A DNA stretch of 64,000 nt from Rhodoferax sp. Lineage in GTDB: Bacteria > Pseudomonadota > Gammaproteobacteria > Burkholderiales > Burkholderiaceae_C. Below are positions 26,381-34,190 of this stretch, piece after piece (the stretch's first letter is position 1; each line of letters begins with the position of its first letter). The notes under the pieces are model-generated. The model saw nothing but the letters and a program-made list of their open reading frames with translations, did no database searches and was not told where the DNA came from. A program made the translations under genes and the position numbers. Location of the stretch: assembly GCF_030697375.1 (NCBI RefSeq), contig NZ_JAUYQD010000002.1, positions 1-64,000 of the forward strand, read 5' to 3'.

Positions 26381-29300
26381 TCACCCTAACTGCCCCCAAG
26401 CCTTCTCCAGCCGTTTCACACTCACCGGCTGCGGCGTGCGCAGTTCCTGCGCGAAAAAGCTCACGCGCAGCTCTTCCAGCAGCCAGCGAAACTCCACCAT
26501 GCGGTCGTCGCTCACGCCCTTGCGTTCGGCCACCAGCCGCCAGTAGCGTTGCTCCAGGGGACGCAATTCCGCCAGGCGGGTGGTGTCGCGGGCCGGGTCG
26601 GCGCGGTATTTCTCCAGCCGGGCGGTGATGGCTTTTTGGTAGCGGGCGTAGTGCTGCAGGGCGGTCCAGGGGGTTTGCAGCAGAAAGCGCTTGGGCATCA
26701 GGCGCGCCAGTTGCTGGGCGGCGTCCGCCGTGGCCTCGGGCGCGTTTTTGGTGTCCTTGATCTTTCGGGCGGCGATGGCGTACTCCAACAGGATGGTGGC
26801 GGCCAGGCGCGCCACCTCCGTGGCGATCAGGGTCAGGCGGCCCCGGCCTTCCTCCACCCGGCGTTTGAAGGCGAATTCGTCGGTGGGCAGCGGGTCCAGC
26901 AAAAAGGCCCGGTCCAGCGCCACGGCGATGATCTGCTCGCGCAGCTCTTCGAGGGTGCCGCCGCCCGTGCCGCTGTCCGACCGGCCCACCTGCATGAAGG
27001 TGACGGCCATCTTCTGCAGGTCGGGAATATTTTTTTCCAGGTACTTGAGCGCGTCCTTGAGCTGCAGCGCAAACAGGCGGCGCAGGCCGGCGCGGTGTTT
27101 GGCCGCCGCCATTTCAGGTTCGTCAAACACCTCCACGGTGACCGCATCGCTCGCGTCGATGAGGGCGGGGAAACCGATGAGGGTTTGGCCGCCCTTGCGG
27201 ATTTCCAGCAGCTCGGGCAGCTCGCCAAAGGTCCAGGCGGTGTGGCGCTGGTCCTGCAGTGCCGGCTTGGCCTTGCCCGCAGGCGCCGCGTTGGCGCCTG
27301 ACGCTCCTGATTTCATAGCTGCCTGCGCAGATTCCACGCGGGCTGGAGCCCTATTTTGTGCAGAATTTCCATCCGCACGGCCTGCTGGACCCGCACTTGC
27401 TCCGTTTTTGATAGCTGCTTGCGCACTGTCCACGGTGGCTAGAGCACTATTGGACTCCTTATTTTGGTTGACCTGCCCCAGTTTCAGGTTAGCCAACGCC
27501 TGGAAGGCACCGCGCGCCTGTTTGCCCCACTCGGCTTTGAGCGCACTTAAGCTTCGCCCCTGCCCCAGTTGGCGGCCATGTTCGTCCACCACGCGGAAGT
27601 TCATGAAAAAGTGCGGCGTGAGCATGTCGACCTTGATGTCGGCCCGGGCAATGTCCAGTGCGGTGGCGTCGCGCACCATCTTCAACACGGCATCGACCAA
27701 GCCGCCGCTGCCAAACTTCTCGGGCGCGTTCAGCGCTTCGGCAAACTTGGTGGCCGTGTCGGGCAGCGGCACCAGGCGGCTGCGCGGGCGCTGGTGCAAA
27801 GTCTTGAGCAAGGCCTGGACCTTCTCTTTGAGCATGCCCGGCACCAGCCACTCGCAGCGCTCCTCGTTCACCTGGTTCAGCACAAACAGCGGCACGGTCA
27901 CGGTCAGGCCGTCGCGCGCGTCGCCGGGCTCGTGCAAATAGGTGGCGGCGCAGTCCACTCCGCCCAATCGAATCGTTTTGGGGAAGGACGCGGTGGTGAT
28001 GCCGGCCGCCTCGTGGCGCATCAGTTCTTCGCGGGTCAGGCGCAAAAGCGTGCTTTCGCGGTGCCCGCCCGGAGTGACATGCTCAGGGAGGTGGGGTGGC
28101 AGAGCGTTCTGCGTAGGTAAAGGAGGAGCCCGCAAAGCGGGCGGGGGACACGGAGCAGAACGCTCTGCCGCCCCGCCTCCCGGGTTGTACTGCGGCTTTT
28201 TGGATTCCTCGCGATACCAGCGCTCGAAGCTGTAGCCGCTGCACACGTCGGCGGGCAACTGCTGGTCGTAAAAGGCGTAGATGAGCTCGTCGTCCACCAG
28301 CACGTCTTGCCGGCGCGCCTTGTGCTCCAGGTCTTCCACCTGTTTGATGAGTTTCTGGTTGGCGGCCAGGAAGGGCAGCGCGGTTTCCCACTCCTTGCCC
28401 ACCAATGCTTCGCGGATGAAGATTTCGCGCGCACCCACCATGTCCACGCGGCCGTAGTTGACCCGGCGCCCGCTGTAAACCACGATGCCGTACAGCGTGG
28501 CCCGCTCCAGCGCCACCACCTCGGCCGCCTTCTTTTCCCAATGCGGGTCCAGCAGTTGTTTCTTCAGCAAATGGCCGCCCACCTGCTCCAGCCACTGCGG
28601 CTCGATGGCGGCAATGCCGCGGCCAAACAGGCGCGTGGTCTCCACCAGCTCGGCCGCCACAATCCACTTTCCCGGTTTTTTAACCAGGTGCGCGCCGGGG
28701 TGGGCGAAGAACTTGATGCTGCGCGCCCCCAGGTATTCGCCGTTTTGCCCCTCTTCCAGCTTGCAGCCGATGTTGCCCAGCAAGCCCGCCAGCATGGACA
28801 GGTGCAGCTGTTCATACGAGGCCGGAGCCGCGTTCAGCAACCATTTGTGCTCGGCCACCACCGTATGCAGCTGCGAATGGATGTCCTTCCACTCGCGCAC
28901 GCGGCGCATGTTGACGAAGTTTTGGCGCAGCAGCTGTTCGTACTGGCGGTTGGATAACTTGTGCGTTGTAGTTTGCGCCGGGAGTTGAGGCGGCTGGGCG
29001 CTCTGCTCCGTGTCCCCCGGCCTTCGGCCTCCTCCTTTTACCTGCGCAGAACGCCCAGTCACCCCAACTCCCTGAGTCGAGTAAGGCTCACCACCCCGCG
29101 CATCGTGAATCCACTTCCACAACTTCAGGTAGCCGCTGAACTCACTCTTCTCATCGTCAAACTTGGCATGCGCCTGGTCGGCCTGCTGCTGCATGTCCAT
29201 GGGCCGGTCCCGCACATCCTGCACGCTGAGCGCCGAGGCGATCACCAGCACCTCGTCCAGCGCCTGGCGACTGCGGGCTTCCAGAATCATGCGGCCCACA

Positions 29301-30670
29301 CGCGGGTCCAGCGGCAGCTTGGCCAGCTCCTGGCCCATGGGCGTCAGTTCGTTGGCATCGTCCACCGCGCCCAGCTCATTGAGCAACTGGTAACCATCGG
29401 CAATGGCGCGTCCCGAGGGGCGCTCGATGAACGGAAAATCTTCCACGATGCCAAGGTGCAACGACTTCATCCGCAAAATCACGCCGGCCAGGGACGAGCG
29501 CAGAATTTCGGGGTCGGTAAAACGCGGGCGGCCGTCAAAGTCGGCCTTGTCGTACAGGCGGATGCAAATGCCGTTGGCCACGCGCCCGCAGCGCCCGGCG
29601 CGCTGGTTGGCCGAGCTTTGGCTGATGGGCTCCACCAGCAACTGCTCCACCTTGCTACGGAAACTGTAGCGCTTCACGCGCGCCGTGCCTGCGTCAATGA
29701 CGTAGCGGGTGCCCGGCACCGTGAGCGAGGTTTCCGCCACGTTGGTGGCCAGCACCACGCGCCGCCCGGTGTGGCCGTCAAAAATGCGGTCCTGCTCGGC
29801 CGGGCTCAGGCGGGCAAACAGGGGCAGCACTTCGGCATTGCGAAACAGGGGCTGGTGGCTCAGGTGCTTGCGCAAATGGTCGGCCGCCTCGCGGATTTCG
29901 CGCTCGCCGGGCAAAAAAATCAGGATGTCGCCGCCGTTGTGCGGGTCGCGCCAGAGCTCGTCCACCCCATCGGCGATGGCCGAGTTCAGGTCGTATTCGC
30001 GCGACTCTTCAAATGGCCGGTAGCGCTGCTCCACCGGAAACATGCGCCCGGAGACCATGATGACGGGGGCTGGCCCCTTGGCGGACGCAAAGTGGTCGGC
30101 AAAACGCTGCGCGTCAATCGTGGCCGAGGTGACGATGATTTTCAGGTCCGGGCGGCGCGGCAAAATCTGGCGCAGGTAACCCAGCAAAAAATCGATGTTC
30201 AGCGAACGCTCGTGCGCCTCGTCGATGATGATGGTGTCGTAGGCTTTGAGTAGCGGGTCGGTCTGCGTCTCGGCCAGCAAAATACCGTCGGTCATGAGCT
30301 TGACCGAGGCGTCACGGCTCAGCCGGTCCTGAAAACGCACCTTGAAGCCCACCACATCGCCCAGCGGCGTTTTCAGTTCCTCGGCAATGCGTTTGGCCAC
30401 GGAAGACGCCGCAATCCGGCGCGGCTGGGTGTGGCCAATGAGCTTGCCGCGCGGCGCGGGCCGGCCATCGGGCAAAGTCTTGGGGTAGTTGCACAGCCCG
30501 CGCCCCATGGCCAGGGCGATCTTGGGCAACTGCGTGGTTTTGCCGGAACCTGTCTCACCACACACGATGACCACTTGGTGCGCGCTGATGGCGGCCATGA
30601 TCTCTTCGCGTTTGGCGGAAACTGGCAGGGACTCGGGGAAATCAATTGTCAATCGTTGCATGATGCGCAT
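26381..30670 (-). CDS. hrpA: ATP-dependent RNA helicase HrpA (DEAH box)
   Basis: A 1,429-residue helicase; E. coli HrpA is about 1,300. Walker A GETGSGKT is at 38-45, DEAH is in IIDEAHERSLN near 150, SAT is in VTSATID and motif VI is QRAGRCGRV. Helicase-associated domains and the long C-terminal DUF3418 region follow. The extra length is at least partly due to four in-frame repeat insertions, near residues 533-564 and 830-862 (nested hairpins) and two between about 1073 and 1122 (SAQAA(I/M)K repeats). All lie in low-complexity segments between domains. The last 148 bases are duplicated at 24297-24444. The ATG at 30661 is an alternative start. Confidence 0.95.
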   Translation of the reverse strand: MRIMQRLTIDFPESLPVSAKREEIMAAISAHQVVIVCGETGSGKTTQLPKIALAMGRGLCNYPKTLPDGRPAPRGKLIGHTQPRRIAASSVAKRIAEELKTPLGDVVGFKVRFQDRLSRDASVKLMTDGILLAETQTDPLLKAYDTIIIDEAHERSLNIDFLLGYLRQILPRRPDLKIIVTSATIDAQRFADHFASAKGPAPVIMVSGRMFPVEQRYRPFEESREYDLNSAIADGVDELWRDPHNGGDILIFLPGEREIREAADHLRKHLSHQPLFRNAEVLPLFARLSPAEQDRIFDGHTGRRVVLATNVAETSLTVPGTRYVIDAGTARVKRYSFRSKVEQLLVEPISQSSANQRAGRCGRVANGICIRLYDKADFDGRPRFTDPEILRSSLAGVILRMKSLHLGIVEDFPFIERPSGRAIADGYQLLNELGAVDDANELTPMGQELAKLPLDPRVGRMILEARSRQALDEVLVIASALSVQDVRDRPMDMQQQADQAHAKFDDEKSEFSGYLKLWKWIHDARGGEPYSTQGVGVTGRSAQVKGGGRRPGDTEQSAQPPQLPAQTTTHKLSNRQYEQLLRQNFVNMRRVREWKDIHSQLHTVVAEHKWLLNAAPASYEQLHLSMLAGLLGNIGCKLEEGQNGEYLGARSIKFFAHPGAHLVKKPGKWIVAAELVETTRLFGRGIAAIEPQWLEQVGGHLLKKQLLDPHWEKKAAEVVALERATLYGIVVYSGRRVNYGRVDMVGAREIFIREALVGKEWETALPFLAANQKLIKQVEDLEHKARRQDVLVDDELIYAFYDQQLPADVCSGYSFERWYREESKKPQYNPGGGAAERSAPCPPPALRAPPLPTQNALPPHLPEHVTPGGHRESTLLRLTREELMRHEAAGITTASFPKTIRLGGVDCAATYLHEPGDARDGLTVTVPLFVLNQVNEERCEWLVPGMLKEKVQALLKTLHQRPRSRLVPLPDTATKFAEALNAPEKFGSGGLVDAVLKMVRDATALDIARADIKVDMLTPHFFMNFRVVDEHGRQLGQGRSLSALKAEWGKQARGAFQALANLKLGQVNQNKESNSALATVDSAQAAIKNGASAGPAGRADGNSAQNRAPARVESAQAAMKSGASGANAAPAGKAKPALQDQRHTAWTFGELPELLEIRKGGQTLIGFPALIDASDAVTVEVFDEPEMAAAKHRAGLRRLFALQLKDALKYLEKNIPDLQKMAVTFMQVGRSDSGTGGGTLEELREQIIAVALDRAFLLDPLPTDEFAFKRRVEEGRGRLTLIATEVARLAATILLEYAIAARKIKDTKNAPEATADAAQQLARLMPKRFLLQTPWTALQHYARYQKAITARLEKYRADPARDTTRLAELRPLEQRYWRLVAERKGVSDDRMVEFRWLLEELRVSFFAQELRTPQPVSVKRLEKAWGQLG
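26388..26535 (-). repeat. Right copy of the duplicated hrpA 3' end
   Basis: This functional end of hrpA is about 95% identical by eye to 24297-24444. The pair brackets the ATPase/TOPRIM-like module as direct repeats. Confidence 0.85.
27308..27358 (+). repeat. Dispersed GCTGCTTGCGCA repeat, copy 2 (inside hrpA)
   Basis: It reads CATAGCTGCCTGCGCAGATT followed by CCACGCGGGCTGGAGCC. Read on the hrpA strand it encodes RAPARVESAQAAMKSG, in frame. Confidence 0.8.
27403..27452 (+). repeat. Dispersed GCTGCTTGCGCA repeat, copy 3 (inside hrpA)
   Basis: It reads GATAGCTGCTTGCGCACTGT followed by CCACGGTGGCTAGAGC. In hrpA it is translated as SALATVDSAQAAIKNG. It lies 95 bases from copy 2 in the same orientation. 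Confidence 0.8.
28086..28181. repeat. Nested-hairpin repeat, copy c (inside hrpA)
   Basis: Arms 28086-28112 and 28155-28181 pair over 27 bases with two transitions. The core has GTAAAGGAGGAG, inner stem CCCGC/GCGGG and GGGGGACACG. It is read in frame in hrpA as a proline-rich stretch (SAPCPPPALRAPPLP). Confidence 0.8.
28980..29072. repeat. Nested-hairpin repeat, copy d (inside hrpA)
   Basis: Arms 28980-29006 and 29046-29072 pair over 27 bases with four mismatches, all transitions. The core has GTGTCCCCC, inner stem GGCC/GGCC and CTCCTCCTTTTACC. It is in frame in hrpA and encodes a Gly/Arg/Pro/Gln-rich linker. Confidence 0.8.
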
Positions 30671-30713
30671 TATCCAAGTAGGCTGGATCTTTCCTGAATG
30701 TCGCAGCTACTGT

Positions 30714-30893
30714 TCCCGAGGACCTGATGGCTTCACCCACCAACCTCAACCTCAAACTACGAGCGGGACATCGTCAGCCTATCTGGCCCACCACTTCAAC
30801 TGCCCCACTTGCATCGCTGGCGGGCGTGGCAGCCGCTACGGGTTGCACTGTGGAACCGGCGCGGCATTGCGGCGGGAGTATTCCGAGTGGTAG
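30714..30893 (+). pseudogene. Possible remnant of a small cysteine-motif protein
   Basis: A reading frame ending at 30893 encodes HHFNCPTC, then GRGSRYGLHCGTG, with paired cysteines and a Trp-stop end. It has no credible start or upstream signals and lies between hrpA and the restriction gene. It may be the tail of a zinc-ribbon-like gene lost during insertion of the accessory genes. I cannot name the family. Confidence 0.25.
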
Positions 30894-30907
30894 AGCAACT
30901 CTATCAG

Positions 30908-31813
30908 TCAGTTCAACCCGGGATAGGTATCATTTCTCATCGCGTGTGGGCAATAGCGTTTATCAAAGTAGACCAACTTCATAGCATTGAAAACCGCAGA
31001 TTTGATGACCGCAGTCTTACCCGAGTCGCCATCGGTATTGCTAATGTCAAAGTCTGCCTCTGTAACCGTTCCAACTTTAACTTCCCAAATCCACACTGTG
31101 TCGCCGCGTGTCTCTTTGCCTTTCGTGTAATTTCCAAATTTATCGCCGAGCACATACCGAAACGTTATGTAATGTCCGGGCTTTGGAAGATGTCCTTTTG
31201 GCCTGTTCGTCTCTAATGCCATCTTCAATTCCAAATTTTTCGCAGCGGATTTCAATGGAAGTAAATCAGGGTAGTGGTGCGGCTTGTTGCGCTTATACAG
31301 CCCCCCTGAGCACTCAGCAATTGCACCGCCAACCAAATTGCCAACCATGGATGAGAGATTTGCCAATTCGACCAGTTTTCCAATCGGGGGAGACCCTCTC
31401 GATACCAATTGCCCATCAATCATGTCAAGCGTGTGATAACAAGCATGGATAGCATCACTGAGTGCACTCGCCGATAGTCCAGTGAAGTTTTGCAGTTCGC
31501 TCTTATTCCGCAGACATTCTTGGGGGATAACACGCGCTTTTTCTTCAATGAAAGCATCCGCTTCTGTCAGATGACCAGCAACGACCTGTTCAGCCTTTTG
31601 CAACAAATCAGATAGGGGCACCCCAAGGGCATTTGAGATCTGCGCGGCAATCGCGACAGATGGAGTTCGCTCGCCCTTTTCTAAAAGACCAATCGTGGTT
31701 CTGTGAACGTTAGCTTTGTCTGCTAACTCTTCATGTGTCAGGCGTTGATTTAGCCTAAGTGCTTTTAGAAGATTTAAAAGGATGCCCACAATGGGGTGGT
31801 GTTGTTCGTTCAT
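30908..31813 (-). CDS. XRE-type DNA-binding domain fused to a PD-(D/E)XK restriction endonuclease
   Basis: A 301-residue protein. Residues about 13-70 form a Cro/C1-type helix-turn-helix (LTHEELADKANVHRTTIGLL, then EKGERTPS). The C-terminal half carries a plausible PD-(D/E)XK nuclease site: Pro182-Asp183, then Glu195-Leu-Lys197 in NLELKMAL. The gene diverges from a C5-cytosine methyltransferase, so a type II restriction enzyme with a built-in controller domain is the best reading. Recognition site unknown. Codon use is AT-richer than in neighbouring genes, suggesting acquisition by transfer. No clear ribosome site precedes the ATG at 31813. Confidence 0.72.
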   Translation of the reverse strand: MNEQHHPIVGILLNLLKALRLNQRLTHEELADKANVHRTTIGLLEKGERTPSVAIAAQISNALGVPLSDLLQKAEQVVAGHLTEADAFIEEKARVIPQECLRNKSELQNFTGLSASALSDAIHACYHTLDMIDGQLVSRGSPPIGKLVELANLSSMVGNLVGGAIAECSGGLYKRNKPHHYPDLLPLKSAAKNLELKMALETNRPKGHLPKPGHYITFRYVLGDKFGNYTKGKETRGDTVWIWEVKVGTVTEADFDISNTDGDSGKTAVIKSAVFNAMKLVYFDKRYCPHAMRNDTYPGLN

Positions 31814-31830
31814 TCATTGCGCCAAACTGT

Positions 31831-31856
31831 TTGAGGCGCGGATCGTAGGCGCTCAA
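31831..31856. promoter_or_regulatory. Imperfect inverted repeat between restriction and methylase genes
   Basis: TTGAGGCGC (31831-31839) and GGCGCTCAA (31848-31856) are complementary at seven of nine positions with an 8-base spacer. This is a candidate binding site for the XRE domain of the divergent restriction protein. Confidence 0.35.
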
Positions 31857-31871
31857 CAGCGAGAAAGCTAC

Positions 31872-31900
31872 GCGACAATAGTCTCCACCGTCCCTATAAT
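31872..31900 (+). promoter_or_regulatory. Methylase promoter with overlapping GAC-AATA-GTC motif
   Basis: A perfect -10 hexamer TATAAT (31895-31900) lies 17 bases after GCGACA (31872-31877), a 4/6 match to TTGACA. GAC/GTC half-sites (31874-31883) overlap the -35 element, reminiscent of C-box operators of restriction-modification systems. Transcription would begin about 31907, leaving almost no leader before the ATG at 31912. Confidence 0.55.
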
Positions 31901-31911
31901 GACTACCATGA

Positions 31912-33087
31912 ATGACGCAAAGTGTTTTTATGACTAAACGAGTTCTGTTTGATCTTTTTTGTGGAACCGGCGGGTTTTCGTCAGGGTTTGATAACGGAGG
32001 CCATGGTTTTTCAACCCGATTCGGAATAGACGTCCTGCCGATGGCAGTGGAGACGTTCAAACGCAACCATCAAAATGCATATGGCTTAGCCGGAGACATT
32101 AGAAAGGCGCGTCGTTCAGAAATCGCAGAGCGACTTAACCTGAAAAAGGGAGATGTAGATGTAATCATCGGAGGCCCGCCTTGCCAAGGCTTTTCTTCTA
32201 TAAGGCCTTTTCGATCCACCAATGACGATGATCCGAGAAATAGCCTGTTCGAGGAATATGCGTCCTTCGTTAACTTTTTCCGACCCCGTGCTTTCGTTAT
32301 AGAAAATGTCGTGGGTTTAGCCACTCACAAAGATGGTGACACCATTCAAGCCATGGAAGCATGTTTTCATGAGCTTGGATATGACTGTGAATGGCGAATA
32401 CTGAACTCTGCGCACTATGGTGTTCCACAAAAACGGGAAAGACTGATCATGATTGGTGTTGAGCGAGGAGGAAAAATTAATTTCCCTCAGCCAACCCATC
32501 AAAGCCTTAGTCCGACAATTGGCTACAAGGACAGAAACAAGGTCCACACGCCCTCTCAGCCCGACTTATGGACTCAAGAAATAAGGATTCCGGCGGCCGT
32601 AAGCGTGATGGATGCTATTGGTGATCTGCCGGAGGTTGCACCGGGGGATGAGGTGGCCAAATACGACAAACCACCCAGCAACGAGTATCAACAGGAACGG
32701 AGACGCAACGCCAAAACTTTATCGCTACATAGCGCGACAAATCACAGCAAAAAGATGATAGAAATTGTTAGGCACTCTGGGAAAAATATCTACTCAATCC
32801 CCAAACACCTCATAACGAGCGGATTCAGTTCAAGCTATTCTCGTTTAGATGCAGATGATCCCGCCGTTACGATTACTGTCAACTTTGTTCATCCTTCGTC
32901 GAACAGATGCATTCACCCAATTCAGCATCGTGCTTTAACACCCCGGGAAGGCGCGAGACTTCAGTCATTCGACGATACATTTGAGTTTGCAGGTAACAGA
33001 ACTCAAATCGTCAAACAAATTGGCAATGCAGTTCCGCCACTTTTGGGTCGGGCAATCGCTGGTGCAATCGCGGAAATACTAGCCTGA
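31912..33087 (+). CDS. DNA (cytosine-5-)-methyltransferase, type II modification enzyme
   Basis: Transfers a methyl group from S-adenosylmethionine to cytosine C5. It has 391 residues from the ATG at 31912; an in-frame ATG at 31930 is an equally possible start. Motif I DLFCGTGGFSSGF is at about 14-26. Motif IV GGPPCQGFSS carries catalytic Cys91. Motif VI ENV is at 131-133, motif VIII QKRERL at 173-178 and motif X GNAVPP near 373. A variable target-recognition region lies between VIII and X. It protects the host from the divergent nuclease. AT-rich codon use marks it as likely acquired. Confidence 0.95.
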   Translation: MTQSVFMTKRVLFDLFCGTGGFSSGFDNGGHGFSTRFGIDVLPMAVETFKRNHQNAYGLAGDIRKARRSEIAERLNLKKGDVDVIIGGPPCQGFSSIRPFRSTNDDDPRNSLFEEYASFVNFFRPRAFVIENVVGLATHKDGDTIQAMEACFHELGYDCEWRILNSAHYGVPQKRERLIMIGVERGGKINFPQPTHQSLSPTIGYKDRNKVHTPSQPDLWTQEIRIPAAVSVMDAIGDLPEVAPGDEVAKYDKPPSNEYQQERRRNAKTLSLHSATNHSKKMIEIVRHSGKNIYSIPKHLITSGFSSSYSRLDADDPAVTITVNFVHPSSNRCIHPIQHRALTPREGARLQSFDDTFEFAGNRTQIVKQIGNAVPPLLGRAIAGAIAEILA

Positions 33088-33485
33088 ATCTATGGTGCCG
33101 TACAAATATTGTTCGACCGAGCGTTATGAATTGTCGTGCTTGAGCAAGTCAGCGGTGGCGAGAGCGGTTTAGCTCAACAAGCACTAGTTGATCAGCGCAA
33201 CTACAAGTTTATTCTTTTCACGCGTTCTTTCATTGCCAGGTTGGACGACTATTAATCGAATTGACGCCGTAGCGTCTTTGCAGAGCCCATTGACAGCAAG
33301 TCAAAGGAGACCTGCGCTTCTGGCCTAGTCAGAACCGATCTCGCCGCAGACTGTGATGACCTGGTGCTTGACTATCGCCGTCATGGTCTCTTCACGCTTA
33401 CCAGCGAGCAGACGGAGACTGATGGAAATCGATGGTTGGAATCGTCAGTACACCGATTTTCCATCGGTGGCAACCCTGCGTTGAC
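33088..33485. other. Non-coding spacer between methylase and toxin-antitoxin pair
   Basis: About 400 bases with no recognisable gene. An imperfect inverted repeat (GATGGAAATCG near 33421 and CGATTTTCCATC near 33453) lies ahead of the antitoxin promoter region. Nothing else stands out. Confidence 0.5.
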
Positions 33486-33504
33486 GATGTATAGTTCATA
33501 CATC
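33486..33504. promoter_or_regulatory. Operator palindrome of the vapBC-type operon
   Basis: GATGTAT (33486-33492) and ATACATC (33498-33504) are perfectly complementary with a 5-base spacer. They directly abut the antitoxin ATG. A palindrome over the start is typical of ribbon-helix-helix antitoxin autoregulation. Confidence 0.7.
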
Positions 33505-33786
33505 ATGAAAAATTCTTCGGAGCTCTCACGCACCCAGATCTACCTGACACAGCAGCAGCAATTGCAGCTGGCACAGGTTAGCTGTGGGTCTGCGGCCACT
33601 AAGAGTGCACTGATTCGCCAAGCGATAGACCAATTTCTCGCCCAGCAACCGAAAACCTGCGTCACAGACAAGACGCAACATTTGCAAAGCATCTTTGGGC
33701 TGTGGGCGCAGCGCGACGACATGAAAGACCCGGCCAGCGTCGTTCTGCAGCTGCGGCAACCGCGCTACATGACAACCAAATCATGA
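33505..33786 (+). CDS. Ribbon-helix-helix antitoxin (VapB/CopG-like)
   Basis: A 93-residue protein. The N-terminal half reads as a ribbon-helix-helix fold: a short strand (RTQIYLT), helix, and ATKSALIRQAIDQFL. The C-terminal tail is variable, as expected for the toxin-neutralising part. The ATG at 33505 directly follows the palindrome; an ATG at 33487 lies inside it. The stop overlaps the toxin start (ATGA). Expected to bind and inhibit the PIN toxin and repress the operon. Confidence 0.8.
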   Translation: MKNSSELSRTQIYLTQQQQLQLAQVSCGSAATKSALIRQAIDQFLAQQPKTCVTDKTQHLQSIFGLWAQRDDMKDPASVVLQLRQPRYMTTKS

Positions 33787-34178
33787 GTTCACCCAAAGAA
33801 GTGCTGATAGGCACCGACGTACTCATTTGGTTGGCACGCGGCAATGCCAATGCCAGCCACGTTATCGAGTCACTTGGCGATTGGTCCATTTCCTCCGTCA
33901 GCTATATGGAAATGCTCCAAGGCTGCCGGAATAAGGCGGAGCGAAAGGCAGTGCAAAAGGCATTCAAATCAACGCAGAATACGATTCTTGGAGTCACCGC
34001 CGCCATCAACGACCAAGCCGTGGCGTTGCTTGAGCTTTACACACTGCCCAATAGTCTGCAGATGGCGGACGCTCTTATAGCCGCTACGGCGCTAGAACAT
34101 TCTTTACCTTTACTAACCTGCAATGGCAAACTCTTCAAAGTGGTCAACGGTCTACAGGTCGTTGTTTTCAAACCCTAA
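33783..34178 (+). CDS. PIN-domain ribonuclease toxin (VapC-like)
   Basis: A 131-residue PIN domain with the expected acidic residues: Asp in LIGTDVLIWL, Glu in SVSYMEMLQG and Asp in MADALIAATA. It overlaps the antitoxin gene by four bases. VapC toxins cleave specific RNAs such as initiator tRNA or rRNA; the target here is unknown. It lies 12 bases upstream of argA, so readthrough into argA is possible. Confidence 0.88.
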   Translation: MSSPKEVLIGTDVLIWLARGNANASHVIESLGDWSISSVSYMEMLQGCRNKAERKAVQKAFKSTQNTILGVTAAINDQAVALLELYTLPNSLQMADALIAATALEHSLPLLTCNGKLFKVVNGLQVVVFKP

Positions 34179-34190
34179 TATTTCTGTGAC

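Noticed and set aside
28086..29072. Whether the hairpins in hrpA are simple rho-independent terminators
   Set aside because: They lie inside an intact reading frame, lack a following T-run in the sense direction and share a conserved core with intergenic copies.
28961..30253. 430-codon plus-strand frame opposite hrpA
   Set aside because: Antisense to the helicase core motifs and without recognisable domains.
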